Made by a program: the position numbers and the translations under genes
Part shown: one piece after another, positions 34,808 through 46,700 of the stretch
Position numbering within the stretch: position 1 is the stretch's first letter
Layout of the letters: the number at the start of each line of letters is the position of its first letter
NCBI GenBank assembly: GCA_023935145.1
Contig: CM043700.1
Location: 41,024,620-41,088,619, forward strand
DNA from: Bretschneidera sinensis
Lineage: Eukaryota > Streptophyta > Magnoliopsida > Brassicales > Akaniaceae
Direction of reading: 5' to 3'
Length of the DNA: 64,000 nt
The notes under the pieces: model-generated
What the model was told of the DNA's origin: nothing
Database searches by the model: none
Seen by the model: only the letters and a program-made list of their open reading frames with translations

Positions 34808-36823
34808 TTACAAAATAGGCGCTACCGACCCTAATAAATACAAGAAAGATAAAAAGCCAAAAACTAAACTAGTCATCCCGAGGAGCCTCGTCTCGGGAGC
34901 CCTCTGTGGCTCGTCTTTGACCGTATCCTCGACACCACCACCAGCAGCTGCACCCTCCTCCGAGGAAGACTTTAGCTCGAGGCAGGAAAAGTCCGTCTCT
35001 AAGAAGAGGGACTCGGCCTTCCTTTTGGCCTCGTAGAAGCCCTTGAGGAATTGGCCTCCAGCTTCCTCCAGCAAAGCCTCATTCTCTTCCGCGGCCTTGT
35101 GAGCGACCTCTGCACCCTCTTCACGAGCCTGGCACTCAGACTCGTAAGCCATATCCCTCTCGGCCAGAAGCGCGTCCTCGACTCGGTGCCTCTAGTCCCT
35201 CTCCTGGATGACCTTCTCCCTGGCCCTCTCAATCATCTCGAGAGAGAAAGACAGAGCCCGGACAAGCTCCCGGGTCTTGTTGAGCTTTTGCTCAGCCTTC
35301 CCTAGATGTTCGGCCATGTCCAAGCTGCGCCGAGAAAGGATTCCAACGAGGACACTAGTCTGAAACAAATATAGAAGGCGTTAGAAAAAACAATTAGGAA
35401 GTTGAGCTAAACAATAACTAAGGAAAAGATGAAGGATTGTACCTGCGAGGTCATGGCCTCTACGGTCAAGCACAGCCCTTCGAAGGGCTTCTGACTGATC
35501 TCCACCATATCACGGGGAGGGATCCCTATGATAAGGTGTTCTCAGGCCACCTTTGGATGGGCGAACACCGAGTCATCAACCTTCAGCGCCCACCGGGGCA
35601 TAAAGGGAACAGCAACCCCTAACGCCTAGGGTGTGGCTCTGGGGCAAGAGGCCTCGGAGGGCTCTTCACGGTAATTAGACTGGGCTGGATGTCTGGGCCT
35701 TCTTCTTCTGTTGCTGCATCGGGGCCTAGCTTTTCCCCTCCGAGGCCCGTCTCCTCTCTTTGGCTATCCTTTTGGCCCTCTCTCCCTCACCTGTGCGGTC
35801 ATCTCCATCTCTGCACAAAGAAAAAGCGTTAGTAACTTGAAAATAATGAGCAACAAATAAAACTAACTAAGTATTTAAGGTTACCATGCTCTAAGCCCAC
35901 TAGAAGGCTGAGAGGGCAGAGGTCGTGCCTATGAAGCTCCTCGTTGTCACAAAGAACCTCGGCATTCAAAGGCACGGCTAGTATCGCCTTCAACGTCTCC
36001 TGCTCTCAGTGTAAAAAGTGTGGCTTCTTGCATTTGTTAGCATGATCTAAGCTCCAACCGAGGGGGATGTTGAAGCTTTCAGTACTCCAGATGAAAAAGA
36101 ACGACCTCTTCCACTTCTTTATGGAGGATGGCTTCTTCTTTAGCACGCTTTTCCTGGCCCTCGAGCTGACCACTACGTACCCGATTTACCCGTGCTTAGC
36201 TATCTGGAAGTGAGCTTTGAAAACATTAAGGTTCATAACCCTACCCACTTCCTGGCACACGGCTATGAAAGCCATGATCAACCGCAGCGAATTGGACACC
36301 AGTTGGCTCAGTGTAATACCGAAGTATCTAAGCACCGAGCAAAAGAACGGTTGGAGAGGACCTAAGCCCGCCCTTTATATCATAAGGTGCGTGGCTCGGA
36401 AGAGCATCACAAGCCTTCTCCCCACCCTCTGGTGCCCGAAGGGCATATTCTATAGGGATCCTGTATGCCATCCTCATCCCTTTGAGCTCAGCCTCCCCCA
36501 CTACACTCGGTACGAAAATTGGCCTCAAACAACCATTCCTCTTTCTCCGCCATCGAGGCATCTTCCCTGATGCTAATCAATGTACAGTCAACTCCATCCT
36601 CCTCCTCAGAAGTACCCTATCCCTCTTCATTTTCCCCTTCCTCATCTCCCCAGGGGATGAAGGGTACCAGAGTAAGGGCACCCTCCCGAGGAATGATCTC
36701 CAAGGAGGAGACGTCCTCGCTGGAGGAGACGTCCTCGCTGGAGGAGACACCCATGGTCTCCTCCAGCTCCTGTGAAAAATCCTTACTAACCTCACTATCG
36801 CTACTTGCCCTATGTTCAGACAT
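34808..36823 (-). pseudogene. Antisense ORF of the Tat element (putative gypsy-type transposon protein), broken
   Basis: On the minus strand a frame opens with MSEHRASSDSEVS at 36823 and carries acidic SSSEDV repeats from an 18-bp tandem repeat (about 36710-36760). Scattered later fragments include KKWKRSFFFIWS and NIPLGWSLDHANKCKKPHFL (about 36135-36010), which I recognise from the Transposase_28-type putative gypsy transposon protein. The last fragment (34808-35152) is an Ala/Glu-rich coiled coil. Tat elements are known to carry extra ORFs in antisense orientation here. Many stops separate the pieces; function is unknown. Confidence 0.55.
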
Positions 36824-37344
36824 GGTAAGAAGGGATAAAAAGACTCACCAAAAGAATAAACAAGGGTTGTTTGTGTGTGCAGGTTCAGTTCCTCCTAGTC
36901 ACCACTCCGAAAGCTCAACTCCAAACAACTCAAACCCTCAAAACAAATCTCCCAAGCTGCTGATTAAGGACCCCGAACTCTCAACTCAACTCCGAGTGCT
37001 CTCAAGATTTTTCTCTCTTAGAAAGCTCTAAAAATTGCAAGTGAAAAATAGAAAGGAAGAAATCATCCTTGTATAAAGATTGCAGCAGTAAAAACGAGGG
37101 ACATTGATCACCCTTCAACTGAAAAGACGTGACCCTTGATGTCACCCAGGCACCGTTCGCTCTCCCAAAGCGCCAGCTATCATAAAGGTGCAACCCTTCC
37201 CATGTCCCAAGCGCTGCCATATGAAAAACAACTGCCTCAATATTTAATGCATCTGGATAAAGCCCATAGGCCCCAAGAAGGTAAAACCCATAGGACCCGG
37301 AGCCAAAACCTGTGAAAAGAGGTCCATAACAAATGAAGTCTATC
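36824..37344 (+). other. Tat 3' region between antisense ORF and repeat array
   Basis: No coding region is supported. The sequence would be the upstream region of the antisense ORF, but I see no clear promoter. The ORFs called here overlap the repeat array or the antisense gene and look accidental. Confidence 0.5.
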
Positions 37345-38290
37345 TTCGAGTCCGAGCGTATGGACTGCTCGTCAAACACTCGGTCTGAAATCTCCAAAGA
37401 CCGAGCATGTGAGCTGCTCGTCACATGCTCGGCCTAAGAATCTCCAAGTCTGAGCATATGGATTGCTTGTCAAATATTCGGTCTAAAAACCTCCAAGTCC
37501 AAGCGTATGGACTGCTTGTCAAATGCTTAGCCTGAAAACCTCCAAGTCCGAGTGTATGGACTGCTTGTCAAAAGCTCGGCCTAAAAACCTCCAAGTTCGA
37601 GCGTATGGACTGCTCGTCAAACCATCGACCTGAAATCTCCAAAGACCGAGCATGTGAGCTGCTCGTCACATGCTCGGCCTAAAAATTTTCAAGCTCGAGC
37701 ATATGGACTGCTTGTCAAATGCTCGGCTTGAAATCTCCAAAGACCAAGCATGTGAGCTGCTCGTCACATGTTTGGCCTAAGAATCTCCAAGTTGAGTATG
37801 TGGACTGCTTGTCAAATGCTCGGCCTGAAAACCTCCAAGTCCAAGCATATGGACTACTTGTCAAACACTCGGCTTGAAATCTCCAAAGACCGAGCATGTG
37901 CGTTGCTCGTCACATGCTCGGCCTAAAAATCTCCAAGTCCGAGCATGTGGACTGCTTGTCAAATGCTCTACCTGAAAGTCTCCAAGACCGAGTATATAGA
38001 CTGCTTGTCAAACGCTCGGTCTGAAATCTCCAAAGTCTGAGCATGTGGATTGCTTGTCAAACACTTGGCCTGAAATCTCCAAAGACCGAGCATGTGGACT
38101 GCTAGTCACATGCTCAGCTTGAAAGTCTCTAAGACCGAGCATGTGATCTGTTCCTCACACACTCGACTTAAAATCTTCAATACCAAGCATGTGAGCTGCT
38201 CCCCACGCACTCGGCTTAAAATCTCCAAGACTGAGCATATGAGCTGGTCCTCACACGCTCGACCCGAAACCTGCAAGACCGAGCATGAAA
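37345..38290 (+). repeat. 49-bp tandem repeat array in the Tat 3' region
   Basis: About 19 diverged units of 49 bp, built as GAGCATGTGGACTGCTTGTC, then AAATGCTCGGCCTGAAAATC, then a short TCCAAGTCC-type tail. Two sub-families alternate irregularly: one with GTGAGCTGCTCGTCACATG and one with ATGGACTGCTTGTCAAATG. The first sub-family contains GAGCATGTGAGCTGCTCGTC and can pair with itself. Tat elements are known for variable 3' tandem repeats that can seed satellites. Units lack unrelated spacers, so this is not a CRISPR array. Confidence 0.85.
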
Positions 38291-38419
38291 ACCAGACTCG
38301 CTCTAGAGTTCTTAGTCCGAGGACCCGAGCCATCCGTTTCCCAAATATCTCTAAGTACAAACGCTCGGCCACGGCATGAACATCATATCTTACTTCCTCG
38401 AGGCACGCAAGTACCTGAG

Positions 38420-38434
38420 GAAGTGGGGGGCCTG
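38420..38434 (+). other. Tat polypurine tract
   Basis: GGAAGTGGGGGGCCTG lies directly before the 3' LTR at 38419-38434. It is the likely plus-strand primer of the element. Confidence 0.7.
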
Positions 38435-38873
38435 TGATGGTGCCCACAATACCCTCATCCAATAAAATGTCTACACAAGGCTAACACGTGTCCAGCCTCT
38501 GTGGCATGACAGGGCACACGTGGAACAGGCAAATCACACAACTACCACATCAAAGCATAATTAACGGGCCTAACCCTCTCTGAAACACGCGACCCTCTGA
38601 GACGCGCGGCTCTTGAGCACGCAATTGAGACCTGACTCCAGAAGCCCGGGATCACAGGGGAGAGGCCATCCTGCCCCCACGTGGGCGACCTCCACTCGGA
38701 GCACTATAAGTAACCTAAGGTACATAAGTTCAAGACACTCGGAGCGCCCTCGGAGGCTTCCCCCACCTTTCATTCCAAAGGTCCCTTAGTTCACCCCAAT
38801 TCAATTGTGCAGATCCAGAAGTCAACGTCTAAGTCAGCACCAGATCGGCAACATCATTTTTTCGGCATTAACA
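38435..38873 (+). repeat. 3' LTR of the Tat element, internally deleted
   Basis: 439 bp, starting TGATGGTGCCC and ending TTAACA, followed by the duplication ATAAG at 38874-38878. It lacks about 100 bp present in the 5' LTR between CAAGACA and GGAGCGCCCTC, and a second block of about 25 bp near its start. It has a 14-bp block (around GCGCGGCTCTTGAG) absent from the 5' copy. Confidence 0.9.
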
Positions 38874-38878
38874 ATAAG

Positions 38879-40100
38879 TGAAGAGTTATTGACAAAAATT
38901 TATCCTTCGTGATATTTAAAAACCCTAAACTCGACAAAGCTATTTTTTATGGATCAATAATTGAAAACTTACACAACACAACTGTATGATGAGTAAGATT
39001 TCTGTCCATGAGATACGAATATAAATAATTTTTATACCAATTGAGTAAGTAGCTGTTCATTCAATACAATAGCTTTTTCTTCACAAATGAAAAATATTTT
39101 TAACAAATTTTCAATGACTTGACTTGGAAAAAAAGAATTTGGTAATTGATTTGATATTGAAAAATTAAAAAAAAATTATATAGAAAATTACTTTTTCTTC
39201 ACTGCAATATAGCAAAATATAAATAGAGATGACACTTTTAGTCTGCATCAATTTTTGATCCGTTATCCAAACGTTAAAATAGAGGTATGAGTATGAAAAA
39301 TAAGATCTATTACGAAACAAACATTTTTAGCACGTTCCCATTAACCCTTTACTCGTAAGATCTTACCCGTATCTAGTATGAGTTACAATTTTCTCACATA
39401 AATAGGAAAATTTTGGTCAATACCCGTTTTTGACCTGTTACCTGCCGTTAAAACACGAGTATGAACATGAAAAAATAAGACCCATTAAGAAATGAATATT
39501 TTTAACTTGTACTCGTAAGACCTGGCCCGACTCACCTGTTTTCACCTCTACCAATAAAGACTCGTGTTTTAAAAAATTACATTTACCATTTTTGATGAAC
39601 ATTGTTTAAGTGAAAATCCGATCAAATTTTAAGATCAAATTCACTATATAAAATTAAATTGAAAAATCAAACAAAATTGTATGATCAAAATAAGTATAAT
39701 TGAATTTTGTGTTATCAATAATTACATGACTTTGAAAGAAAAAAAAAGTAGTTTTTCTGAAGAGAAAAAAAAAATTCAAACAAAAAGGTAAGACCGTAAA
39801 ACAAGCTGAGAAAAAGCAGCGGAGGAGAGGAAGGGCATCGTATTGACAATTGCCTGTGACGGTGATGGTCAAAGTAATGGTCAATAAACACATGATTTTA
39901 TCTTTGCTTGTTGTGGGTTGGTGTTTCTGAACAAGGGTAAATTTGTAAAAAAACAAAAGATAAACCATGGTCAAGAAAAGAAATTACTTCAATGCCATTC
40001 CCATTAACTCTATAGTACGTGTAAAGTTCTTAACTACAGAGGTTTTGTATTAGTCAGTGCCATTTTCAAGAAAATAGGGAGAAAAGACAGAAAGGAAAAG
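38879..40100. other. AT-rich intergenic DNA with a diverged direct duplication
   Basis: No gene is recognised. Two related blocks of about 130 bp lie at 39242-39370 and 39418-39540; both contain TTTTTGA.C.GTTA.C, GTTAAAA, GAGTATGA.AATGAAAAA-like and ACTCGTAAGA words. They look like an old tandem duplication or two ends of an unknown element. The right end merges into the presumed promoter of the ARF gene. Confidence 0.5.
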
Positions 40101-40621
40101 GTTGAGAGAGAAACTAATAATCTAAGCAAGAAAAAGTATTCTAGAGAGAGAGGGAGAGAGGGAGAGCGGAGGGGAGAGAGAGGAAATTTCTGGGCATTGT
40201 ATAGAAAGATAGGGGGCAAAGCTTTCAGCATTTGGTCTCTGAGAAACCTAACAATTTCCCCCAATTTCCTCTATGTTTTCCCTTGCTTTTGTCGGCTACT
40301 CTTTACCTTGCCGGAAATTCTCTCCGGAATTCGTTGACTTGCCAATCTGCACCATTTTTTCCAGCTTCCCTTTCTAACATAATTTCTTATATTTTCCTCT
40401 CTCTTGGGTTGTTGTTGTTGTTAAATTGTTATTAACTGAGCTGATCTGAGCTCATCAGCTGAAGAAATCTGATGTTTCAAGGTTGTTAGATTGTATAATT
40501 TCTTTGATTCTCTATTAGTACTTGAAGCAAGAGCTGAGAAAATTGGATATCCACCGGCAAAAAGATTAGAGATCAATCACAAGTGAAAATTTTCCCAGAA
40601 AATTGCGAGGAAATTTGAGCA
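40101..40621 (+). promoter_or_regulatory. ARF promoter-proximal region and 5' leader with two uORFs
   Basis: A purine-rich GAGAG tract lies at 40143-40186, and a CT-rich leader follows. Two upstream ORFs precede the main ATG: 40273-40377 (34 codons, MFSLAFVGYS...) and 40472-40489 (MFQGC). Neither overlaps the main ORF. uORFs in ARF leaders are known to lower translation and to require reinitiation factors in Arabidopsis, so the same control is plausible here. The transcription start cannot be fixed from sequence alone. Confidence 0.55.
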
Positions 40622-40692
40622 ATGAAGATGACACCGAACGGACCCGGAGCTGCCTCTGCCATGGCCCCATGTAATCCGGGCGGAGGTCAGTT

Positions 40693-40758
<66 letters not shown>

Positions 40759-43700
40759 GTGTGTCTACACTGGAGTGAAAAGCTATAACAAACAAGGAGA
40801 GCATTGAGAGAACCAGTGGATCAGGTGATGAAAGGTTTTTTTTTTTTTTTTTGTGTGTTTCTTATCTCGTTAGTAGCTTTGTTAGTGTCGGTTTTTGTCT
40901 GACTTTCTCATCTTCCAATCAAAATCCTTCAAAAGCAAAATAAAACTTCCCTTCCCTTTCCCTTTCTCTTTCTCATAAAATCTCTCTCGGAAAATACAAG
41001 CAAAAGACGAACTTTTTGTGGTGTAAGCAGGAAAGTTAATTTAAAATCTTTCGTTTACAAATAAATTAAGAGAGAGAATGAGTGGATCAAGAGAAGTGAC
41101 GTATGGGTGTGTTACACGTGGTGTTGCAGGAGGAGTGGAGAAGAAGAGCATAAACCTGGAGCTATGGCAAGCCTGCTCAGGGCCACTGGTGAACTTACCG
41201 GCCGCTGGGACCCACGTCGTCTACTTCCCTCAAGGCCACAGTGAACAGGTATGTTAGCTACTACTCTGCGCCGTCTTGGTGCCCCTGCTTATCCTTCACC
41301 TCTTGCTTTCTTATTTGTAATCTACAGTAGTAATGTTCGGAAGTACTACTGAGTTTTAAAATTGAATCTTTCCGGTTCTGCTATCGTGCGCCATCTCAGC
41401 GTATATGCTTTTACATCATCCCTTCTTACTATATATATATACGTTGATCGCATTCGCATTCAATAACGTGATAATTACATTAATTACTCACTTTCAAAAT
41501 CTCCTTTTCTTATCCATTTTATCGTTTACATATTTAATGCTTTATGTGTTCTGAGCTTTAATTATATGTAGGGACTTGTATTAAATTTTACCTCGAGTAG
41601 TTTGGTGTAATTGATACTAGTTTTTTATTTTCATTAACACTAGGGTGTGCTTGGGTAGGATAATCTTAGATTAGCTGCAAAATCAGATGACATGCTATCC
41701 GGATAACTGGAATCTTATTCCCTATAATCGGATATTAACTTGTTTGGTATAATGTGAACGATTTGAGACCTGTCAATCGCACAAATTATAAACAGAAAAA
41801 AAATAAGACACAATATACTCAAGTTCGCCCAGAATAGGACTACGTACTGCCAAAAGTTTCACTGTAATCAACCTCACAAATCTCTCATTACAATGTGCGC
41901 TCAGTACATAAAGAGTATTTATAAGCAACTTAAAACACCCTAATTAGGGTTCCACCCTGCTGCAAAACCACGGCTATTCATGGGTCCAAGCTTAAACCGT
42001 CAAGCAAAAAACCAAATCCAAAACATGCATAGGGCTTGAAATTTTCGGGAGTGCTGCCCCTATCTCCCGCTCGCTCACCGAGGAGCAGGACCTGTGGTTC
42101 TCAAGGGGTCTCAGGGGGTTCTACAGATGTGGACCCGTGAAATATGCACCAACTCTGACATAATGCGATACCTAATCACAAGTAATATCATATTACCATG
42201 TTTGGTTCAGATCAAAGATTACTTATATCACACATTTTAACATCATTCCAACCCATTTTTAACCTGGATAATTCAAACAAACCAAAAAGGAACAAACACA
42301 ACTTTTTTTGCCACAACACATCATAATATCTGAGCTACCTGAGCAAAAATATACTTCGACCCAGAATATATCATGTGAGTTTTAGAGTTTCACAAGCACC
42401 ACACATGATCAAAAATGTTCTACATCATTTCAAAATATTTTAATCCGATTCAAATGGAGCATATTCTCAATATCCTTATCGAAACACCATATGCAGATGA
42501 GCTTTGAACATATTTCAATTAGCTCTATGCTAGATGCATCTGCAAATAACAAAAAGATGTCATTAGAATACACAATCATAAATACATCACTGAGAGGACA
42601 ATGGGTAATAAAGCAACCAAACCTGCTGATAATATCTATTCCAACCTTTTCTAGCCATTCAGTTTCATTCTTTACAATAAACCGGTATGCCTATACGATA
42701 AATAGCTCATAACCTATTTTTCCCTCAATCCTGATCTGCGTTGTCAATTATCCCCCATGCAATATCAATGTTACCTATCAAAGAATCACAAGCACAAATT
42801 CAAATTCTATCCTCATTGATATTGCATGTGATTCTTTCATGATTGTGCTTGTGATTCTTTGATAGGTAATGAATAGAAAGAAGAGAGGTCCACAAATATC
42901 ATTTCTTGGACGATGTTAAAAAAATTAGGGTGCATAAAGTAAAAAGAAAAAAAGTTAAGGTTTATATCATTAAAGAAGAAGAAAAAGATGAAAAGTTGAA
43001 ATTTAAACCCTCTTATAAGCACCTTTTTTTTTAGTAACACTCTTATCAACACTTTAATGATGCAAATCAGAAGGACAAACTATCAGATGCACAAAAGTCA
43101 GTAAAAGAAATACAATGAGAGTGAAGTACTAGTTTTCCTTTATCTAAGCTGTAGGAATTAGAGGCAAAATGTTACCTCTACCTATCAAGTTTCTAGGAAA
43201 TTTAATTGGCCAGCTTTGATATATTTGATGCTGGGTAATACATAAAAATTACTTGAAAGTTGTAAGAAATTGTTAGAAACCGTTTTTCATAGAGAGAGTG
43301 ATTGTTTGTTACAAGGAAAACAAGAGAGGAAAAATACCTTGCTGAAAAATGGATTGATGAATCATATTCTTGAAGTTGGAAAACCCCAGAGTAAGTCGAG
43401 ATAGACTGTTCACATGCTGGAATAGACGATCCAACTGCAGCGGCTATGAGGAGAAAAACAGGGTTAGGGTTCGAAGACAAGGGCTCACATGAAATTTCTG
43501 GGTGGGGGGGAGGGGGTGGAATCGTGTTTTTGTTTAAGGGATGGGTGATGTCCCAAGATTACCAGCCCTCGGTAATGTAGGATACCCACTTCCCAGGTGG
43601 GTATCAAGATTAGCCTAAAATGGGGTAATCTGCCTGGCTCGGAAATTTTAAATTCTTGTAATATGGTCGCTTTTGCTCGAAACAAATAAGGTAATCTCAG

Positions 43701-46700
43701 CGATTACCAGTAATGCTTTAGATTACCGCGCAGATTACCATGAACTAAATGCCCCTTTGTGCTAAAAGATCTTACAAATTGATATGACATTTATTTTGCA
43801 ATGCCATGCTTTAGCAAAAAAATTATAGAATTCTCTATTGCTCTCTGTGCACCTAGTTCACAGGGTAATGCTGATATAATATGTCTAATAGAACGGCATG
43901 ATGCTTACCTGGGATGTTATATCATAGGTCATTTAAGTCTGTTAAATACTTTTTTTTTTTTAAAAATTGTTAGTAATAGCATTTTTCTTTGGCTCCCTAT
44001 AATATGCAGTTTAAGTTAAAATCTGGAAATATTTCCTTACGTTGGTTCATATTACAAACATAATTAACATTCAACCTACAGATCTACTATATATAACTAT
44101 ATATGCCCTGAAATTAATTTACATTTTTTTATATGCTTCTAAAATGTACATTAGTTTTTTCTTTCTTCGTTATTATCCCCACTTATGTTGGCACTTAGGC
44201 TGGTAGTTGTAACTTTGTGTCCTGACTTGATAATGAAATTTCCAACTTCAGGTTGCAGCATCAATGAAGAAGGATGTAGATGCTCAAATCCCAAACTACC
44301 CGAATCTTCCCTCCAAGCTTCTCTGTCTCCTTCACAACGTCACCTTGCACGTATAGCAACTGACTGTCTTTCATTTTCTTGCCTTGCAAACTGATCTTTT
44401 CACTATTATTAGTTATTTACTTCAACTTTCTTATGTTTGTTTTTGTAGGCGGACCCTGAAACAGATGAAGTATATGCTCAGATGACTCTCCAGCCTGTTC
44501 CTTCTGTAAGGACTTGATTCCAAATAACTAATCAATCTTTTATTTTTCCACAGAACTGTGGACATGCCCTTAGCTTGTGCCATAGGTACGCGTTGTGCTT
44601 TAGGTGCTTCCTCATATCAAAAGAAAGCTATAAGAAGTAAATTAAGAATGATACATCTAACCTCTATGTCTAGAGAATTATGAGAATGACCTCAGCGTGT
44701 CTTTCTTTTATGTAAGTAAAAATTGTATTAAAAGAGATCCTAGGGGGTGCGACCCATTTACAAATGACCTCAGCATGTCTTATGTTGCTGTCAACAATCT
44801 TATGTGCAGTTTGACAAGGATGTATTATTGAGATCGGATCTTTCGCTCAAAACAAATAAACCACAACCAGAATTTTTCTGTAAAACATTGACAGCAAGTG
44901 ATACAAGCACTCATGGAGGTTTTTCTGTGCCACGTCGTGCGGCTGAAAAGATTTTCCCTCCTCTTGTAAGTAGTTTTTCCTTCTTTAAAAGTTTTACTGA
45001 ATCAATTTCAAAGTTTAATCATTTCCTACTTATCAATTTTTTTAATCATTTCTGTGTTGCATTTGATAGGATTTCTCTATGACACCACCTGCTCAAGAAC
45101 TTGTGGCGAGGGATTTGCATGATAATGTGTGGACCTTCCGTCATATCTATCGCGGTACATCCATTATGCTGCTTTGATATTTCATTAGTTTAATCCATAA
45201 AGTGCTTTTATCTATCCTTTCTTTTTGAAAAAAAAAAATCCATTTTTGATCATTTGATGCTCATGCATGTCTTTAATAACCCAGGACAACCAAAACGTCA
45301 CTTACTTACAACAGGGTGGAGTTTATTTGTCGGTGGAAAGAGGCTTTTTGCCGGTGACTCGGTCTTATTTATTAGGTAATGGTAATGAATTGAGAATCAT
45401 TGGAATTTCTTATTTGGAGTGCTTCTTTTCGCAACACTTTGATTTCATATACTAGTAGGAGCCGTTTCACATCATGCATCCACACTTTGCCTTTTGGACT
45501 GATTTCTTTTGGAGCAAAACATAGCTGTTTATGTAACCAAAAAAAAAGCTGTTTAATCATCTTTACGATGTTTGATATTTTAAGCAGAGATGAAAAGCAG
45601 CAGCTTCTCTTGGGCATAAGACGTTCTAACAGGCAACCTACCTATCTATCTTCATCTGTATTGTCGAGTGATAGTATGCATATAGGGATCCTAGCAGCAG
45701 CTGCTCACGCAGCTGCAAACAATAGCCCCTTCACTGTGTTCTATAACCCAAGGTCGGTAACTTTCCCTACTAGTCATTTATTTTTTGATAGATTTAGTGA
45801 TGATGTAAGCATATAGGATCAGTTTGTATTGGATACATCAAGTTTCTCTCTTCTGAGAACATATCCTGAAGTGATCTTTAGTTTTGCAGGACTAGTCCAA
45901 CGGAGTTTGTTATTCCTTTAGCGAAGTACTACAAGGCAGTGTATGGCAACCAGTTATCACTTGGCATGCGCTTTCGGATGATGTTTGAAACTGAAGAGTC
46001 TGGAACAAGAAGGTAGTTGTACACTTGTACTTGAGTGTTTGTTCACTTCGTAAAATTTGAAAATCTTCCTTGGCATCAGTGACGGAGAATCACATAGAGA
46101 AAGTTACGAAAATGGAAAATTAATGATCGGTTGATGCAGGGAAATTCAAAATGAACAATTTCTGATTATTAATTTTTTTGGAAAGATAAATAGTTTAGCA
46201 TTTAAATTTCTAAGAACCCTGATTTTTTAGTTAATCTGGTTTCTTGAGTTTTAGTAGCCAAATTGCCTTCCTGGATCAGGATAAAAGATGGTTTTGGATA
46301 TTTAGTAAGTTTAAAACTGAATGAAAAGAGCATTTTTTTCGCAGGTATATGGGAACAATTACAGGAATCAGTGATCTTGATCCCTTAAGATGGAAGAACT
46401 CACAATGGCGTAATTTGCAGGTGTGCCTCATGGTATCACTGGTTTATCCAGCAGCTTTTGGCTTTCCTGTTAATGATGTAGATTAATATTCTTGAATAGG
46501 TTGGTTGGGATGAGTCAACTGCTGGGGAAAAGCGTAATCGTGTCTCAATATGGGAGATTGAACCAGTGACTGCTCCATTCTTCATCTGTCCCCCACCATT
46601 CTTCAGATCAAAGCACCCTAGACAACCAGGAATCCCAGGTACTAGATATGCCTTTTTGCCTTATACCATTACAGGAGTTCTGTTTTTTAGTGTTATAATA

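Larger units (their letters stand above)
922..38873 (+). mobile_element. Tat-lineage Ty3/gypsy retrotransposon, outermost of a four-element nest
   Basis: The LTRs at 922-1465 and 38435-38873 begin TGATGG and end AACA. They are flanked by the 5-bp duplication ATAAG at 917-921 and 38874-38878. Without the nested copia element the Tat element is about 10.2 kb. Reading order is LTR, PBS, gag, protease, RT, RNase H, a second archaeal-type RNase H, integrase, an antisense ORF, a tandem repeat array, PPT and LTR. The second RNase H, the antisense ORF and the 3' tandem repeats are known Tat hallmarks. All coding parts carry stops and frameshifts, so the copy is dead. In two short LTR stretches I counted about 12 differences in 160 bases, making it the oldest member of the nest. 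Confidence 0.93.
41641..43765. mobile_element. Candidate non-autonomous DNA element in ARF intron 2
   Basis: The left end (GGGTGTGCTTGGGTAGGATA) and the reverse complement of the right end (GGGGCATTTAGTTCATGGTA) share a GGG...TTxGxT start and both are rich in GGTAATCT/AGATTACC words. Similar words recur inside. This suggests terminal and sub-terminal repeats of a DNA transposon, perhaps PIF/Harbinger-like. No target-site duplication is convincing and no transposase is seen. The boundary is a guess. Confidence 0.3.

Noticed and set aside
37345..38290. CRISPR-like repeat array
   Set aside because: Units are contiguous 49-bp tandem repeats without unrelated spacers, inside a plant retrotransposon.
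40622..40807. Short ORF running through a microsatellite
   Set aside because: It is ARF exon 1 read past its splice donor at 40686 into the intron.
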